A DNA stretch of 64,000 nt from Lota lota (Eukaryota; Chordata; Actinopteri; Gadiformes; Lotidae): contig JACYXH010000315.1 in NCBI GenBank assembly GCA_026745465.1, positions 868,501 through 932,500 of the forward strand. Direction: 5' to 3'. Of the stretch, positions 1-12,060 are shown piece by piece. Each line of letters starts with the position of its first letter. The stretch's first letter is position 1. A program made the position numbers and the translations under genes. The notes below the pieces were generated by a model. It ran no database searches, had not been told where the DNA came from, and saw only the letters and a program-made list of their open reading frames with translations.

Positions 1-100
1 GAGAACAGAGGGGAGGTAGGAGGGGGGTACAGAGAACATAGGGGAGGTAGGAGGGGGGAGGTAGGATGGGGGGAGGTAGGATGGGGGGAGGCCACTAACA
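1..100. repeat. G-rich short minisatellite
   Basis: Degenerate copies of GGGGGGAGGTAGGAT and GGGGAGGTAGGAGGG, running off the left edge. In asap2 intron 1. Confidence 0.8.
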
Positions 101-1113
101 CTGGAGGAGCCGTGGGCCCTCACTGCGGTGTGCGGGGCCCACCGGTGAGACTGTGCTGTGGGTTATTGTACGAGGGCCTGGCGCGGCCCCATAGACTGCG
201 AATGTTGAACAGTAAATGAGACGGCTGACAATGCAAGCTGTGATTTAATAATCACTCAAAAGATCAAAGGGCCGACAGTGGTTTCTATGCAACGGATCTC
301 TAAGACTAAATTATAAGCATGCGTCCTGCACAGCATAAAGCCCTAAAGGCGGGACATCTATGAGAAACCAGAGTGGATTTCAGGCGGTAAATACATGCAG
401 CTGGAACTTTGGTTTAGATATTGACACCAGAGTCATTTTGATTAATGTTTCCATGTTGGGAGTCATATGGGGTTTATTCCTCGCTGAAAGCAATTATATT
501 TGACGCTTAGAGTGGGCTGCTGCTGAAATACACACCCAATCCAACCCAATTGTCTGTGCCACAGAGTGAATGCACTTCAATATCCATTTATAGTATCAAT
601 GCTTTTGAGAAGCAAATCGATAAACAAAAGTGTAGATCACCTGGGTATTCCACACAAAACAGGTATGAGGTAAATAAGGATGCACTGGGAATGTATTCAA
701 GGATATTTTGAAGGCCAATGTGGCATAGACTGAGCAGAGACAGAATTGGAATTGGAGACAGCTGGATAATGTGCATTGCACTGCAACAGCTCTGGCACAA
801 CAGATACAAGACACACAACGGGGCCCCGGAGACAGAAAACAAAAAGCAGAGGGACAGTTTCCCTGGGCTCCGTACCAAAGTCCAAAAGGCCAGCTCCACT
901 CCCAGGCTTGTGTGGTGCTGTTCTACTGGTTCAACAGATCTACTGAGCCCACCCCATGGCACAGAGATCATTATGGATGTCCAGTCACGTCGAGAAGCTC
1001 ACAGGAACGGTTAGAAGCTTCCCTATTTCCTGACCTTCTGCCTCCTTCAGAGGACTAGAGCAGTGTGTTGGTAACAAAGGCAAATAGGGAGTATCCATGT
1101 TTTGCATGACAGA

Positions 1114-1138
1114 GGGGGGGGGGGGGGGGGGGGGGGGG
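1114..1138. repeat. Poly(G), 25 bases, with (AC)n at 1204-1229
   Basis: Uninterrupted G run in asap2 intron 1; a short (AC)n follows within 70 bases. Run lengths may carry sequencing error. Confidence 0.9.
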
Positions 1139-1203
1139 TCAGGACACAGTCCAAACATCCTGCTTACTGGACAAACTGGTTTTATAGCTGTGGTTTTGAG
1201 AGG

Positions 1204-1234
<31 letters not shown>

Positions 1235-4016
1235 AAGCCCTAATGAAGTTAAGTCAGATGTAATTGATTTTTGGGATAGCTAATTACACAACAGTTTGTG
1301 TCCACCTAAGATCCTACTGGTTTAATCCCATCCCCTGTAGAGGTCTTTGTGGAAACACCAGAGGGATAGGTCTAAAGCCTCAGAGTTCCTCTGAAATAAC
1401 GGACTTTGGCATCCAAACCGGTGCATGTTGGATTCTGAAAATGTGCTCTCCATTTTTTTTATTTTATCCCTCGGGATTTAGGATCAGAACCTCGAAGTAA
1501 TTTGCCCAAAGACTCCAGGCCGTCTGGGATAGCAGATTTCCCCACTAATCACAAGCACATCCACCAACAAATTAAAAACCTGCTTCTCTACACACTCCAA
1601 ACACAGAGTCTTTCATCCCTTGAGGCAAACTATGGTCAATGGTCTATAAGGCGGGATATCACTGTCAAACATTGCACAACTGACACATTAGCGCACACAA
1701 TTTATCATTGCGAGCACTATTTCTGCATTTCAGCAAAGTAATTCTCTGCTCGCGAGAGCAATAGTCTTTGAGGAGAAAATAATGAATTGAGCGTGCACAT
1801 AAGGTGAAGAAACAAGTAACTGACGCCCAAGTGCACACAAATGCTGCCTTTCACTCGTGCTTCACTATTTTCTTCCTGATCAGTATTTTAAAGTTTAAAT
1901 GTCCTGGTTTGTTTATCTTCTATGGGGCTTGTACATCAGAATGTATCATGAGATTGTTGTCATGCCTCAAAAGAGTTAAAATACACAAAATTATTTCTCA
2001 CATGAAAAAAGCAGTGAAATTTCAAACACAACAATGTCCGTCTGTAATGACAAAGAATTTCAAAATTCATTACGAAACAATGACCAAAACACCATCATTA
2101 CCAATAACATTCCTATGCTCCTACACTTCCAAATTGGAGGCGGTCATTGCGAAGTGATGTCCCGATGTACAAGCCCTGGTTCATTGTGCTTGATGATCCT
2201 GCTTTTATTCATGACACGCATAGCAATATGTTCTGTCAACAACTGCAAACTGTCTGAGGTGTAACATTGACGTAACCCAATAAATCGTCCAAGCACTTCA
2301 GGAGGTGTTTGGACTAGTCCTGTAACATGTAACCAATCACATTCAGGGATACAATGGCCCTGGCTAGCTCGTGGAAAACCACTAGTGCAAGCACAAATTA
2401 TATCTGAGCGAGCAGGTAAACACTTTGCAAGCACAAGAGCAAAGACAGCATTTTTACTCACAGTAATAATTTGTTTGCACAGATGTGCTAGTTGACCAAG
2501 TCATTTTTGCTCGCCGTTTTTGCCAGTGATATGGCGCCAAAGGCCTAGATAGAAGTTCACCTTCTTTAGTTTGAACAAATGTGTAGTTGTTGGGAGTGTG
2601 CAACATGTGTTCAACCGGTGTGAAAAGGTGTGATTGTGCTCAACTTTTACTGTAAACAATAGTACTACATTGAAGCATCAGCTATTCCTCATGTCCAGTA
2701 AACATGTTGCATTCAGGGAAAAAAAAATTACTAGCAGTTGTCAATAACCATGGGTGCTCCAGACTTCCAGGAGCAGGATGTCAATAGGACACAGCTCCCT
2801 AGTGGACTGTATCCTTGTCTCACTGTCGGCACAGCAGGAATTTCAAGGCAATAAGGGCATTTATAATACTGCTGCTTCAGTGTAATATAATATTTGTTCT
2901 CTTATTGAATAACAAATTCCTATGCAGAAAAAGAAACACAAAAGGAGGAAGTTATTATAGCCTATGCCATATCATTTTCCCTCTGTTGTTGAAAATGCTA
3001 TTTTCAATATATTACGAAATGTGACATGACCAAACGCCCTGAGATGACCAGACGATGTAGATTCCTGTGGGTTTGTGTAGATTGTGCAGTTTGTGTAAAG
3101 AGAGGGAAAGAGAGAGATTCCAGCAATAGCAAGCTAGACAATACACGGAAGTGTTCCTGGTGCCGACCACTGCGTGTTTGATTGGGCCAACAGAGCAAAG
3201 TGAAGCTTGTTTGGCCTTGTGTTCGTCAGTGTGGGGAGGTCAACCTAAAAACAACAACACAAGGGGAACAAAAGCTCCATAGCCTACCACTACGGCCCCG
3301 TTCCCCGGGATAACAATAGTGGACGCATCCAAAGAGCTTGAAGAGGACCTTTCCCAACCTCACAAACCAAAAACGACTCTATTTCTCAGAATAAGCATAT
3401 TAGCTCTTTTATAAGCCTCGCTGAGGCTCTATGCATTTGAATAAGTGGCCTAATCTGTGCCTGCTGCATTGCAGACACAACAGTACCCCTCATTTAACCT
3501 AGATCCGCTGTTGAAAGCCCAAGGACACCAGCCATTTCTATGAACTTTCCAGTTCTCGTTAGGGAAAGAGGAAGCTATAAGCATGCGGCTTTCCTCCAGG
3601 CCTGCAGCACCTGTTTGCCGGAGCAGGTGTGCATCTGGCAGGCAAATGGACAAATAAAAGCCACAACCCTCACCAAGGTGCAAGGATCAGCGCGCTTATG
3701 GAAAACCTGACACTGAGCTGGGATGTGGACTAGTTGAGCAACACTGACGTTACGACCAAGGAGCTCAAAGCCATTCTCCTTGTGTTGCTTTACAAGTGTC
3801 ATGTTATAACTTTATACGATTTATATATTCTCTTTTATTATGAAAATAGTAAACAATCAAATGGAACACAAGCAGTTGCTTATAACGGAGGAGAAGAACA
3901 TGTTATTGAACTTTTACGTGCTTTGGCAATGTAAAGGTATGTTCCCCATGCCAACAAACCCATTTGAGTTGAATTGATAAAGAGGGAGAAAGCTCTTCAA
4001 TCTTGGCGGCACACAA

Positions 4017-4023
4017 AGTGTGT

Positions 4024-4069
<46 letters not shown>
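4017..4069. repeat. (GT)n joined to a 32-base poly(G)
   Basis: GT repeat converting directly into a G run, as at 45518-45573. In asap2 intron 1. Confidence 0.9.
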
Positions 4070-4070
<1 letters not shown>

Positions 4071-4642
4071 GGAGGAGCTTAACGTCGGATGGATGGTGGG
4101 GGGTCAGGTGGGTGGGGGGCACCGGAGGGTTCCCAAGAAACAAAGCGGAAGTGTCCTTCCTGATAATGACCTGCAGGGCAGAGGACAATAACATAGCCGA
4201 CTCTTTCTGCCCACCTATATTGTGAGTAAACTGGGTCAAGTACATTGAGCATCTATTCCTGTATCTTTTGAAACAGGGGTGCAACTATTCTCGTAAACGT
4301 AGGTTTACGATTAATCGTGAGCAGCAAAACAATTATGAGACTACATATATAGATGAATGGATCAATTAAGAAATACCGATATTCCTAAATGAAAACCGTA
4401 CTGAACAACAGTTTATACTAGTCAATGCCCACCTATAGTCAAAATGGCACTCTGAACTACAAAATGTTGACTTTGATTGTAAATACACTATATTTATAAT
4501 AACAAATCAACCGTATAAGTGTAACCAATCAACAACAACAACAAAACATGACTGTAACGTTAGTTACAAACTAGAGCTGATGCTGGCTTTGGCGCAATGG
4601 ACCCCAGAGAAAGGAGGCAGCTTCAGCCTCAGTCCCACTCAC

Positions 4643-4768
4643 CTCTTCCAAAGCGGCCACCGTGTTTCTGCAGTGGGACATCCGGGTGGTAAAGTTGGAG
4701 GCAGTCGGCGCCTTATAATCTTCATTTGTCTCCGTCACGAACTCCGAAACTGTTATTTGGTCCGGCAT
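4643..4768 (-). CDS. asap2: asap2 first coding exon (Arf GAP with SH3, ankyrin and PH domains 2), partial gene
   Basis: Read on the minus strand, an ATG at 4768 opens 42 codons starting MPDQITVSEFVTETNEDYKA and ending in ALEE, followed at once by a consensus donor (GTGAGT) at 4642. This matches the N-terminus of vertebrate ASAP2, the start of its BAR domain. The stretch EDYKAPTAS fits ASAP2 better than ASAP1, which as I recall reads EDYNSPTTS and has extra residues before the MPDQ. ASAP2 is an Arf GTPase-activating protein (BAR, PH, ArfGAP, ankyrin, SH3) acting on Arf1/5/6 in membrane traffic and focal adhesions. The exon ends in phase 0; I see no second exon to the left, so the gene continues off the window. 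The following ORF codons (to 4571) are intronic. In human 2p25.1 ASAP2 lies head to head with MBOAT2, exactly as here. The a/b paralogue is unresolved. Confidence 0.93.
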
Positions 4769-5350
4769 TATTAATCCCTTTATTGTAAAGGTGTTTCGGG
4801 TGTATTAGGCTGGTTACTACCGCGTGTCAACGGCTTGGATAGAAATAGAAAAGTTCACAACAAAAGAGTGTCACAAGATGTTCCAAAGTAAACCATAGCT
4901 GCTATTTGTTCTTCATTCCGGTGATTTAACAACAACAAAACAATCCCGTCCACGATGTTGCACGTTGGCTCCTTGGTAGTTACAACGTTGCCCACTTATA
5001 CCAGGCTCCGGGTGGCTCGGTGCGCACCGCTGATAGACTGAGGTGGATCTATACCCTATACCCTCTGTCTGTCTTCTTCATTCAAAAGGGACGTCCACAA
5101 ATGGCAGAGCAAATCGGATACCGTATCTGAAAAGGTCCGTCTCATCTGCCGACGGTGCTTGATCTTCTTCGATAGAAAGAGGAGTAACTTATTCAGCAAG
5201 CCTGGGAAACACAACTAGGCGTTTCAACCAGAGCGCAGAAATTGACAAAGGTAGAGGAGGAGATTTCATGGCTGTGGGCTGCCCAATGGGAAAGACCTGC
5301 TGGTGATAGCGGGCCAATCAGAATCCACGGAAGGCGTGAACGCTGTCTTG
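4769..5350 (-). promoter_or_regulatory. asap2 5' UTR and probable promoter with CCAAT boxes
   Basis: The region upstream of the asap2 ATG contains two CCAAT motifs on the plus strand, at about 5283-5287 and 5314-5318. The second sits in GGCCAATCAGA, a strong NF-Y type context. No TATA box is obvious. The start of transcription cannot be fixed from sequence; I infer it lies between about 4990 and 5250. The ATG itself has a plain but acceptable context. Confidence 0.4.
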
Positions 5351-5467
5351 ATTACAGCCGCACCAAGACGTTTTTTAAGGTGGAGAAGGGTATTGAGCCA
5401 ACAAAGAAATATTGTCAGAGGATTCAGAAATAGCACAGAATAGTTTATGTTGCAGATTTGCTTACTT

Positions 5468-5541
5468 CAGTGTGTGCGTGCGTCCGTGTGTGCGTGTGTG
5501 TGTGTCTGTGTGTATGCATGCATGTGTGTGTGTGTGAGTGT

Positions 5542-5586
<45 letters not shown>

Positions 5587-5642
5587 CGTGTATGCATGTG
5601 TGTGTGCGTGTGTGTGTGCGTGTGTGTGCGTGCGTGTGTGTA
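5468..5642. repeat. Imperfect (GT)n, 175 bases
   Basis: GT repeat broken by GCGT, CTGT and ATGCATG interruptions, so older than the pure tracts elsewhere. Just upstream of the asap2 promoter. Confidence 0.9.
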
Positions 5643-6159
5643 CATGATCGGATACTGAGGTTGATTTTCAGATAAACCTTAATAGGATCGGGATGCACTC
5701 TGGCCTCATGTCAATCCCTAGACTACACACACTATCTGATTGAGCTTGATTTCAAAACCAGAGATTTGGAAAATTATCCAGAACGCTATAAAACAATGTG
5801 TTTCCTTCAGTGGGGGAAATGCGGTCCTCTACAGACTTCCAGGCTGTAGAGGACGGTGTAAAGTAAACAGTAAACAGTGATAAGCTCGCTGCACCGTGTA
5901 GTTACAGTATGGAATATGCCCCTGCTGTGCATTACCCTGTTATGGACGGAAACTGAAGGCAGGACAGCAGATCATCGTTATTGTAATTAGCTTGGCATCC
6001 TTCTTACCTACAGAAGACATCGTTGTAAGTAACTGAATTGAGTTGAGTTGCTACGGTAACGTCATATGAGAAAAACACCCAATTTATCTTTGTAGGGCAT
6101 GGACGAAAATAGACGATGATGTCGTCCTCTGCATCATACTCAAGTCCCACAAGGGAAAG

Positions 6160-6161
<2 letters not shown>

Positions 6162-6198
<37 letters not shown>
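6162..6198. repeat. (GA)n microsatellite
   Basis: Pure GA repeat, 37 bases, on the opposite purine phase to the CT tract 100 bases downstream. Confidence 0.9.
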
Positions 6199-6204
<6 letters not shown>

Positions 6205-6298
6205 AAATATTCCATCATTAGCGTCTGAGACTTGAAAAGGTCTGGTCTCCCACACCTGGAGATTTGTTTGCCATGCGCTAGAGGTACTGACACACTCT

Positions 6299-6300
<2 letters not shown>

Positions 6301-6380
<80 letters not shown>

Positions 6381-6402
6381 TCTCTCCCCCCCTCTCTCTC
6401 TC
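6301..6402. repeat. (CT)n microsatellite, 102 bases
   Basis: Nearly pure CT repeat with C-rich interruptions at its 3' end. Together with the GA tract at 6162-6198 it could pair as an inverted repeat. Confidence 0.9.
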
Positions 6403-7986
6403 GTGTGTGTTATTTCTGTGCTTTGTTTAGGAATAAAAGGAAATCTTCTGACGTAGTCCAGTTCATTGAGGCCAGACGGAGCCACCTCTGGTATAAATAG
6501 AGCGTCTGTGGCGAACACGGTCCAGAACTACTGGTAGAGTCAACAAGACCTCCTTCAGGGCATCACGCCTTGCTGATAATGTCTGTTCTTTTGTCTCTGT
6601 GGAACAGTGCAGGTGAAGCCAGGCTGACGCTGGTAGCAGGTCTTCCATGCAGGAGGATATGAACACACTGGCTACCGCTGCACATCTGCTCCCATGAGGC
6701 CGAGGGACTTAAGCTTGTGGATGCATTTCATTCGCCTGACATTACCTCATATAAGGTACCCATAGCACTGCCTGACCACTCTGAGTAGGACCCAAAGGCT
6801 TATCTTCTTAATATCCAGACATATAAAAGACTTAAGCTTGGCTTTGGGTGATGCATTCTGTTTTGTATTCCATAACCCAATACAGAACATAAGAGATTGA
6901 ATGTTTAACACAAGAGATTTAAAGCAACAGCTTTGTTTTCCTCACACTGCCTATAGAACACTTGAAGCAGAACTATCGCCGCTTCTGTATTCAATGGAAC
7001 AGATTCATTAAACCCACTTTCTAGGTGTCCCGTGTGACATTATCACCTTTGCATGACGATCGATTTGAATGAGCACTGAAGGTCCATTCCTTGGTGTTGC
7101 TGAGTGCTGCCCAGTTGTGTGTTTCAACATTAAGTTTGCCATCCTAGTTTACATATGGTCAACCTTAAATCCCCTATTGAACATCTTCTCTGTTTAGTGC
7201 CTGGATTTATGTGAGGTAAATGTTAGCATACAAAGTGATTGCCAATCTCTCAAACACTCAACACTCAAACTTAAAATACTCAAACACAATCAGGCAGCTA
7301 CTGAGAGGACAATAGCTCATGTTTCTCCTGAAAAGAAAGACAACAGCCTCTTGGAGATGGGCAACGTGATCGTATTCAGGAAAAAAGAGTTTTCGTCCGG
7401 TGAATGCGCCGTTTGTTCAGATGAATCTGGAATTAAACGGTTTCATTGGCTCATCGGTGCACACATGTGATTGGGAACAGGCAACCCTGCGTTGCCAGTG
7501 GGACCCAGGCTCACTCTTTCCCTCCAACATGACATCACGACGGTGTAACAGGTGGAGTGAGAACACAAGTGGGCTCCTTATGCAGCCTTCCACACACGGT
7601 TGAGGGGATGAATACTGGCCCTGTTGAAACCATTTAGCAACACAAACTCTCACTCAGGCACTGTAGCAGCCATTTGTAAATGCAGGAATAAATTTGGGAT
7701 ATATTAGGCTGACAGGTTTTATTAGCAGAACCGTAGAAATGCAAAAGTACTACAGTGAGGTAGCTGTGTGGCCCTGAGCTGCAGCCAAAGAGACTAAAGA
7801 GTGGAGGAGGGAATCGGGGACGCAGACAGGAGGAGGAGGTTGAAGGGCGAAATAAGCCTTCGGGAGCCAGATGAGCCCAGAGAGAGGGGGGGATGTGGAC
7901 TGTAGCAAGGCATCGGACCCTGGGTCTGCTGGGTAATAAACCCAGACTGTGGAGCAGCAGTAGCAGAGCAGCAGTCTCTCCCTGCT

Positions 7987-8085
7987 GTATAAATACGCTC
8001 GCTTTGCTGAGGTCACGCTGACGAGGTCAGCCGGGGCTCGCCATGAGTCAGCAATATGGCGTGACGTGGCTTGTGACTTCATGAC
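7987..8085. promoter_or_regulatory. Dense transcription-factor motif cluster, possible distal regulatory element
   Basis: Within 100 bases there are a TATAAATA (7988-7995), AGGTCA half-sites, an AP-1/MARE type ATGAGTCAGCA (from about 8043), and TGACGTGG (CRE/UPRE type). The surrounding DNA lacks such density. There is no gene directly beside it; the mboat2 start is about 6.1 kb downstream. Function is inferred from motif clustering only. Confidence 0.25.
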
Positions 8086-11063
8086 AGAGTTGTGGATACA
8101 CAACCTTTTCCCCATCTTGGATTGGAGCTCTTATTTGAGCTTCTGAAATGTCTAGGGAGGCCTTTTAGAACTCATTTACAATATATTTCCTGGCCTGAAA
8201 TAGGGACAGGCTCTTTGGTCATTGAATACCAAACGTTTGGTCTGTGCAACACTGCATGTTCTGTGATGCTGCAAACACTGCATGTATATAAACATGAGTA
8301 TTGTCTATAAGCACTACATCCTGTCTTTAAATATGTTATTTATATTACATTGTATTATCAGGACAATTTAACTTAGCGAGTCATTTCACACCAATGTAGA
8401 CACATCATATTTTGCCTCATGCGAGCAATGGAAACCACACTTCAACGAAAGAATACACCAGCAATCTAGAGACCACCAATACATAATATGCAACGCAATG
8501 AGAAGAAATTGCTTGACATCCAAAGAACACTTTCTTTTGCTTTCTTATGACGAGTACAGAGACAGTGGCTTTTCCAGTAATGAGGGATGGGACCTCCCTA
8601 GCGTGCGTGTGAAGAGTTGCCATTACGTCCTGAGAGATGGCATGTCCACCGCCCATCCTCCTCTGAGTTTCCTGGTCATGTTCTCCATCTGTTGGAGCAC
8701 TTTCTGCCGTAGGCGGACAATGAGAGAGAAAGGATTCACTTGTGCAGACATGAAGACACACTTCCCCAAATCAGTTAACCAGCACTTAACTCCGGACTCT
8801 GGGGTTTGCTAATATCATCTTGCAGATCTCAGCGTGCCTCTGCGTGGGGGGAGAAACACACTGGGAAGGCTTTCAGTGTAAATGGATTGAATCTGCTAAC
8901 AATGTGATTGTGCACGGACTGGCAAATTGAAGGGTTACGCTTACAATTTTATGATCTAACCTCAGCAGGATGAACAATCATTTTCCTCCGATGGCAGTCT
9001 TGGACTATGTTGGACACACATTCAGGAGCTATGAGGAGTGGCTCATAGTCTCTGTGTGCTTTGTGCAGTGGACTCTCATTCTGCTGCAGATTGCTACAGC
9101 TTGCTTCCAATGTCAAGGTCATAATAACTTGTTATCTGGACTCACAATGTGTTCACATTAACACAATTGATTATTAGCGTTGAATACTTTATTTTTTCAC
9201 AAATGTATTGATTTGCATTTAAAACCTTCTTCCCAGACGGTAATTGGTTCAGGAGTACCCCAAATGAAAGCTGTAAACAGAAGAAAAAGCAAAACAGTGT
9301 GGTTACAACCAGCTGCAAGGAATGAAGACAGACAGCCACTAACCTGTGAGACTCAAACCTGCACACTTATATAGTGCTATCCAGAAGGACACAAACCCCT
9401 TTGTCTCTGTTGGCTCAACCCGAATCCAACCCTAGGCTCTCTCCTTTAGAGTATGTAGTACAATAAGATGAGGAAATGACGACTAGAGGATTCTTGTTAG
9501 CAGTTGGGTCACATAGCAACGGGCTCCGGACGGGATGTACCATTCCTCTATTCAGCCATGCAGGACCTTGTGTTCAACTGGCACTACAGTAGTCAAACTC
9601 TCCCTGGGCGCTTAAGAGACATTGTCTGTCCTGCAGCCAATTTCTTGCGGAAGTAAAAAAAAACGAAGAAAAAAAAAACGTTGGGCCCTTGACAAGAGGA
9701 GGAGGAAAAAAAACACACACCTCCTAGCTGCCAGTTTCACTTACTCATCTGAGTTAAACAAAGGTGTTCAGGCACAGGTTATGTGAGTGCTCTTCTTGTT
9801 GGCCACACTGCAGCCTGTCATCATAGTCAGTGTCTTCACAGAGCTGACCTTGTGAAAGCCAGACACCCGACAGTCCTATGAACTCCCCCAGTGACTACCG
9901 TAGCCTCACCACCACTGGAGGTGATAATGCCCGCGGTGGCTTCCCATTGGTCAGACACCCTTACACACATGTGCAACGGCTGACTGCGGTCATTTGAACT
10001 GCAAGAATGAAGTCCTCAGGCATGGAGGTCAAGGGGGACGAGAGTGTCTCTCAAGGGTGTTTGTAGTTTTGTAGTTTCAGCTGTGCTTTCAGTCCAGGTG
10101 GTAACCATGACGATCTGCTTGACCCCCCAACCGCAGTGTTGATTTTTAAGTGTGCAGCACTAGTGTATTCAGCAGTGCAACCATCAAGTGTAAAACAAAA
10201 GAGTGTGTTCACCATTTTGTGAATTCTGCTGAAAATGTGGAGTCAATGTGGTCTGGTGTCTCCAGCAGCATAGAGGGAGACGTGTCTCTTGAAGTCCTTC
10301 ATCACCCTGCATATTATTCTTTTATTCTCCCTGAATATTTCTTTACATTGAAATGCGTGCCTGGTGTTTGGTGGTCTGGAACAGAGGACAATACCTCGAC
10401 CTTGCCGTACCCAAAGGTACAAGCTGTCCATAGGAACACTGTGGACAAAATGGACATTTTCCAGATTATATACAATGGGGGATTTGTGGGAACGTTGAAA
10501 AGAAAATCCATCCACATATCGGATGAACCCACAGATTAGGTCACGTCCACGTTGGGCTGGATAAATCGGATTCTTTGTGATAAATCTCAGCTCCATTGGT
10601 TTATCGATCCATTGCTAAAGTCACCTTGAACGAAAGGCCCGTATCAGGGATTATCTACTTCCCTGATCTGAATAAAATCCCTCCATTAACACGACCAATC
10701 CGGGTGACATCTTCAGATTTCATCAAATAAACACATGCATTTTCCAAGAAGAGATTTTCTGTCTAAAAATCTTCAATCTTTTCTATTTAGTCGTTTTATC
10801 CTAAGAAACGATAAAGGGAACACGTGGCATTAATGAGCTACGTTATCCTGCCTTCCTGATTTAATGCATTCAGATTTAAATGCACCTATCATCACTGAGC
10901 CGAAATCACTGCGGATGAAACAGCGCAAGTATAATTCTCATGTAATATGAATAGTTTAATTTAAGGATGAATACTAATAGTGCTTATGGTGAAATACTTT
11001 ATTAGTGCAAGCAAGTGAAAGAGCTTCCTTAAATCCAGCCATGCTGCCTCCGCTCTCTCATCA

Positions 11064-11085
11064 CCCCCCCCCCCCCCCCCCCCCC
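11064..11085. repeat. Poly(C), 22 bases
   Basis: C run followed by CCACCC-rich sequence, intergenic. Confidence 0.9.
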
Positions 11086-11699
11086 ACCCACACCACCCTC
11101 CCCCGCACCCCCACCAAGCCTCTATTGTGTGGTCACTTTGCATGCTGCAATGGTTTACTCTGCCAATACTGCTAAACTTTTGTGTTACCGCCATGGAGGG
11201 ATAAGCCTCTAAACACATTATTTCAGTAGGCCTACATCATTTTATTTCTTTCTGTTTTGTGTAGTGGATATGGGTCAATCTGCTTTAAATGTTTTTTCAA
11301 TCAATTAGTTTTTATGATGTGTGAAAAAGTAAAAAAAACGTAATGATACAAAATAAAGCTTAGTGGAATTTGTAGAACCATTTGGAGAAAGAAGGCAGGA
11401 GAGAATTGCACTTGCAAGTGATTAAGAGAGAGAAAGAGAGAGAGAGAGGCTGAAAGTGAGTTATAGTGAAAGTTGTGGAGAATAGAAAACCTAATTTCAG
11501 ACTGAAGTGAGACTAAAATGATTGCCCCTCCTTCCAGCCTTGCACTGCGGACGGAGAAGAGTTGGAACAATAAGCTGGGAGAGCTTGTGTTTCTGCCACC
11601 AAAATAGACGTGGTGGAGGATTGGTCTCCGAATGTGTCTTTAGTGAGGGGAGTGGAAGGGTGTGGATTTCATAACAGAGCGGTCTCAAAATCCATCTCA

Positions 11700-12060
11700 T
11701 TAACTCTTCTCTCCTCCTTCCCCTCTCTCTCCTCTCCCTCTCTCCTCTCCTTCCCTCTTTTCTCCTCCTTCCCCTCTCTCTCCTCTCCTTCCCTCTTCTC
11801 TCCTCCTTCCCCTCTCTCTCCTCTCCTGCTCTCTCCCCTCCTTCCCTCTTCTCCTCTCTCTCCTCTCCTGCTCTCTCCTCTCCTTCCCTCTTCTCCTCTC
11901 TCTCCTCTCCTGCTCTCTCCTCTCCTTCCCTCTTCTCTCCTCCTTCCCCTCTCTCTCCTCCTTCCCCTCTCTCTCCTCTCCTGCTCTCTCCTCTCCTTCC
12001 CTCTTCGCTCCTCCTTCCCCTCTCTCCTCTCCTGCTCTCCTCGTCTAGTCTCTCTCATTG
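11700..12060. repeat. 360-base homopyrimidine tract with internal tandem units
   Basis: Almost pure C/T on the plus strand made of shuffled TCTCCTCTCC, TTCCCTCTTC and TCCTGCTCTC blocks. The 230-codon ORF over it is a by-product of low complexity. Candidate triplex (H-DNA) former. Confidence 0.9.

Larger units (their letters stand above)
1..4642 (-). other. asap2 intron 1 (partial), no other gene seen
   Basis: This stretch lies downstream of the asap2 first-exon donor on the minus strand. I see no further exon matching the rest of the BAR domain and no other recognisable gene on either strand. It holds several simple repeats (listed separately) and otherwise moderately AT-rich unique sequence. 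Confidence 0.7.

Noticed and set aside
4291..4310. Small inverted repeat TCGTAAAC/GTTTACGA
   Set aside because: Eight-base arms with a four-base loop are expected by chance in 64 kb; no context for a function.
4571..4642. Continuation of the asap2 ORF beyond residue 42
   Set aside because: The GTGAGT donor follows the last matching residue, and the extra 23 codons do not resemble any ASAP protein.
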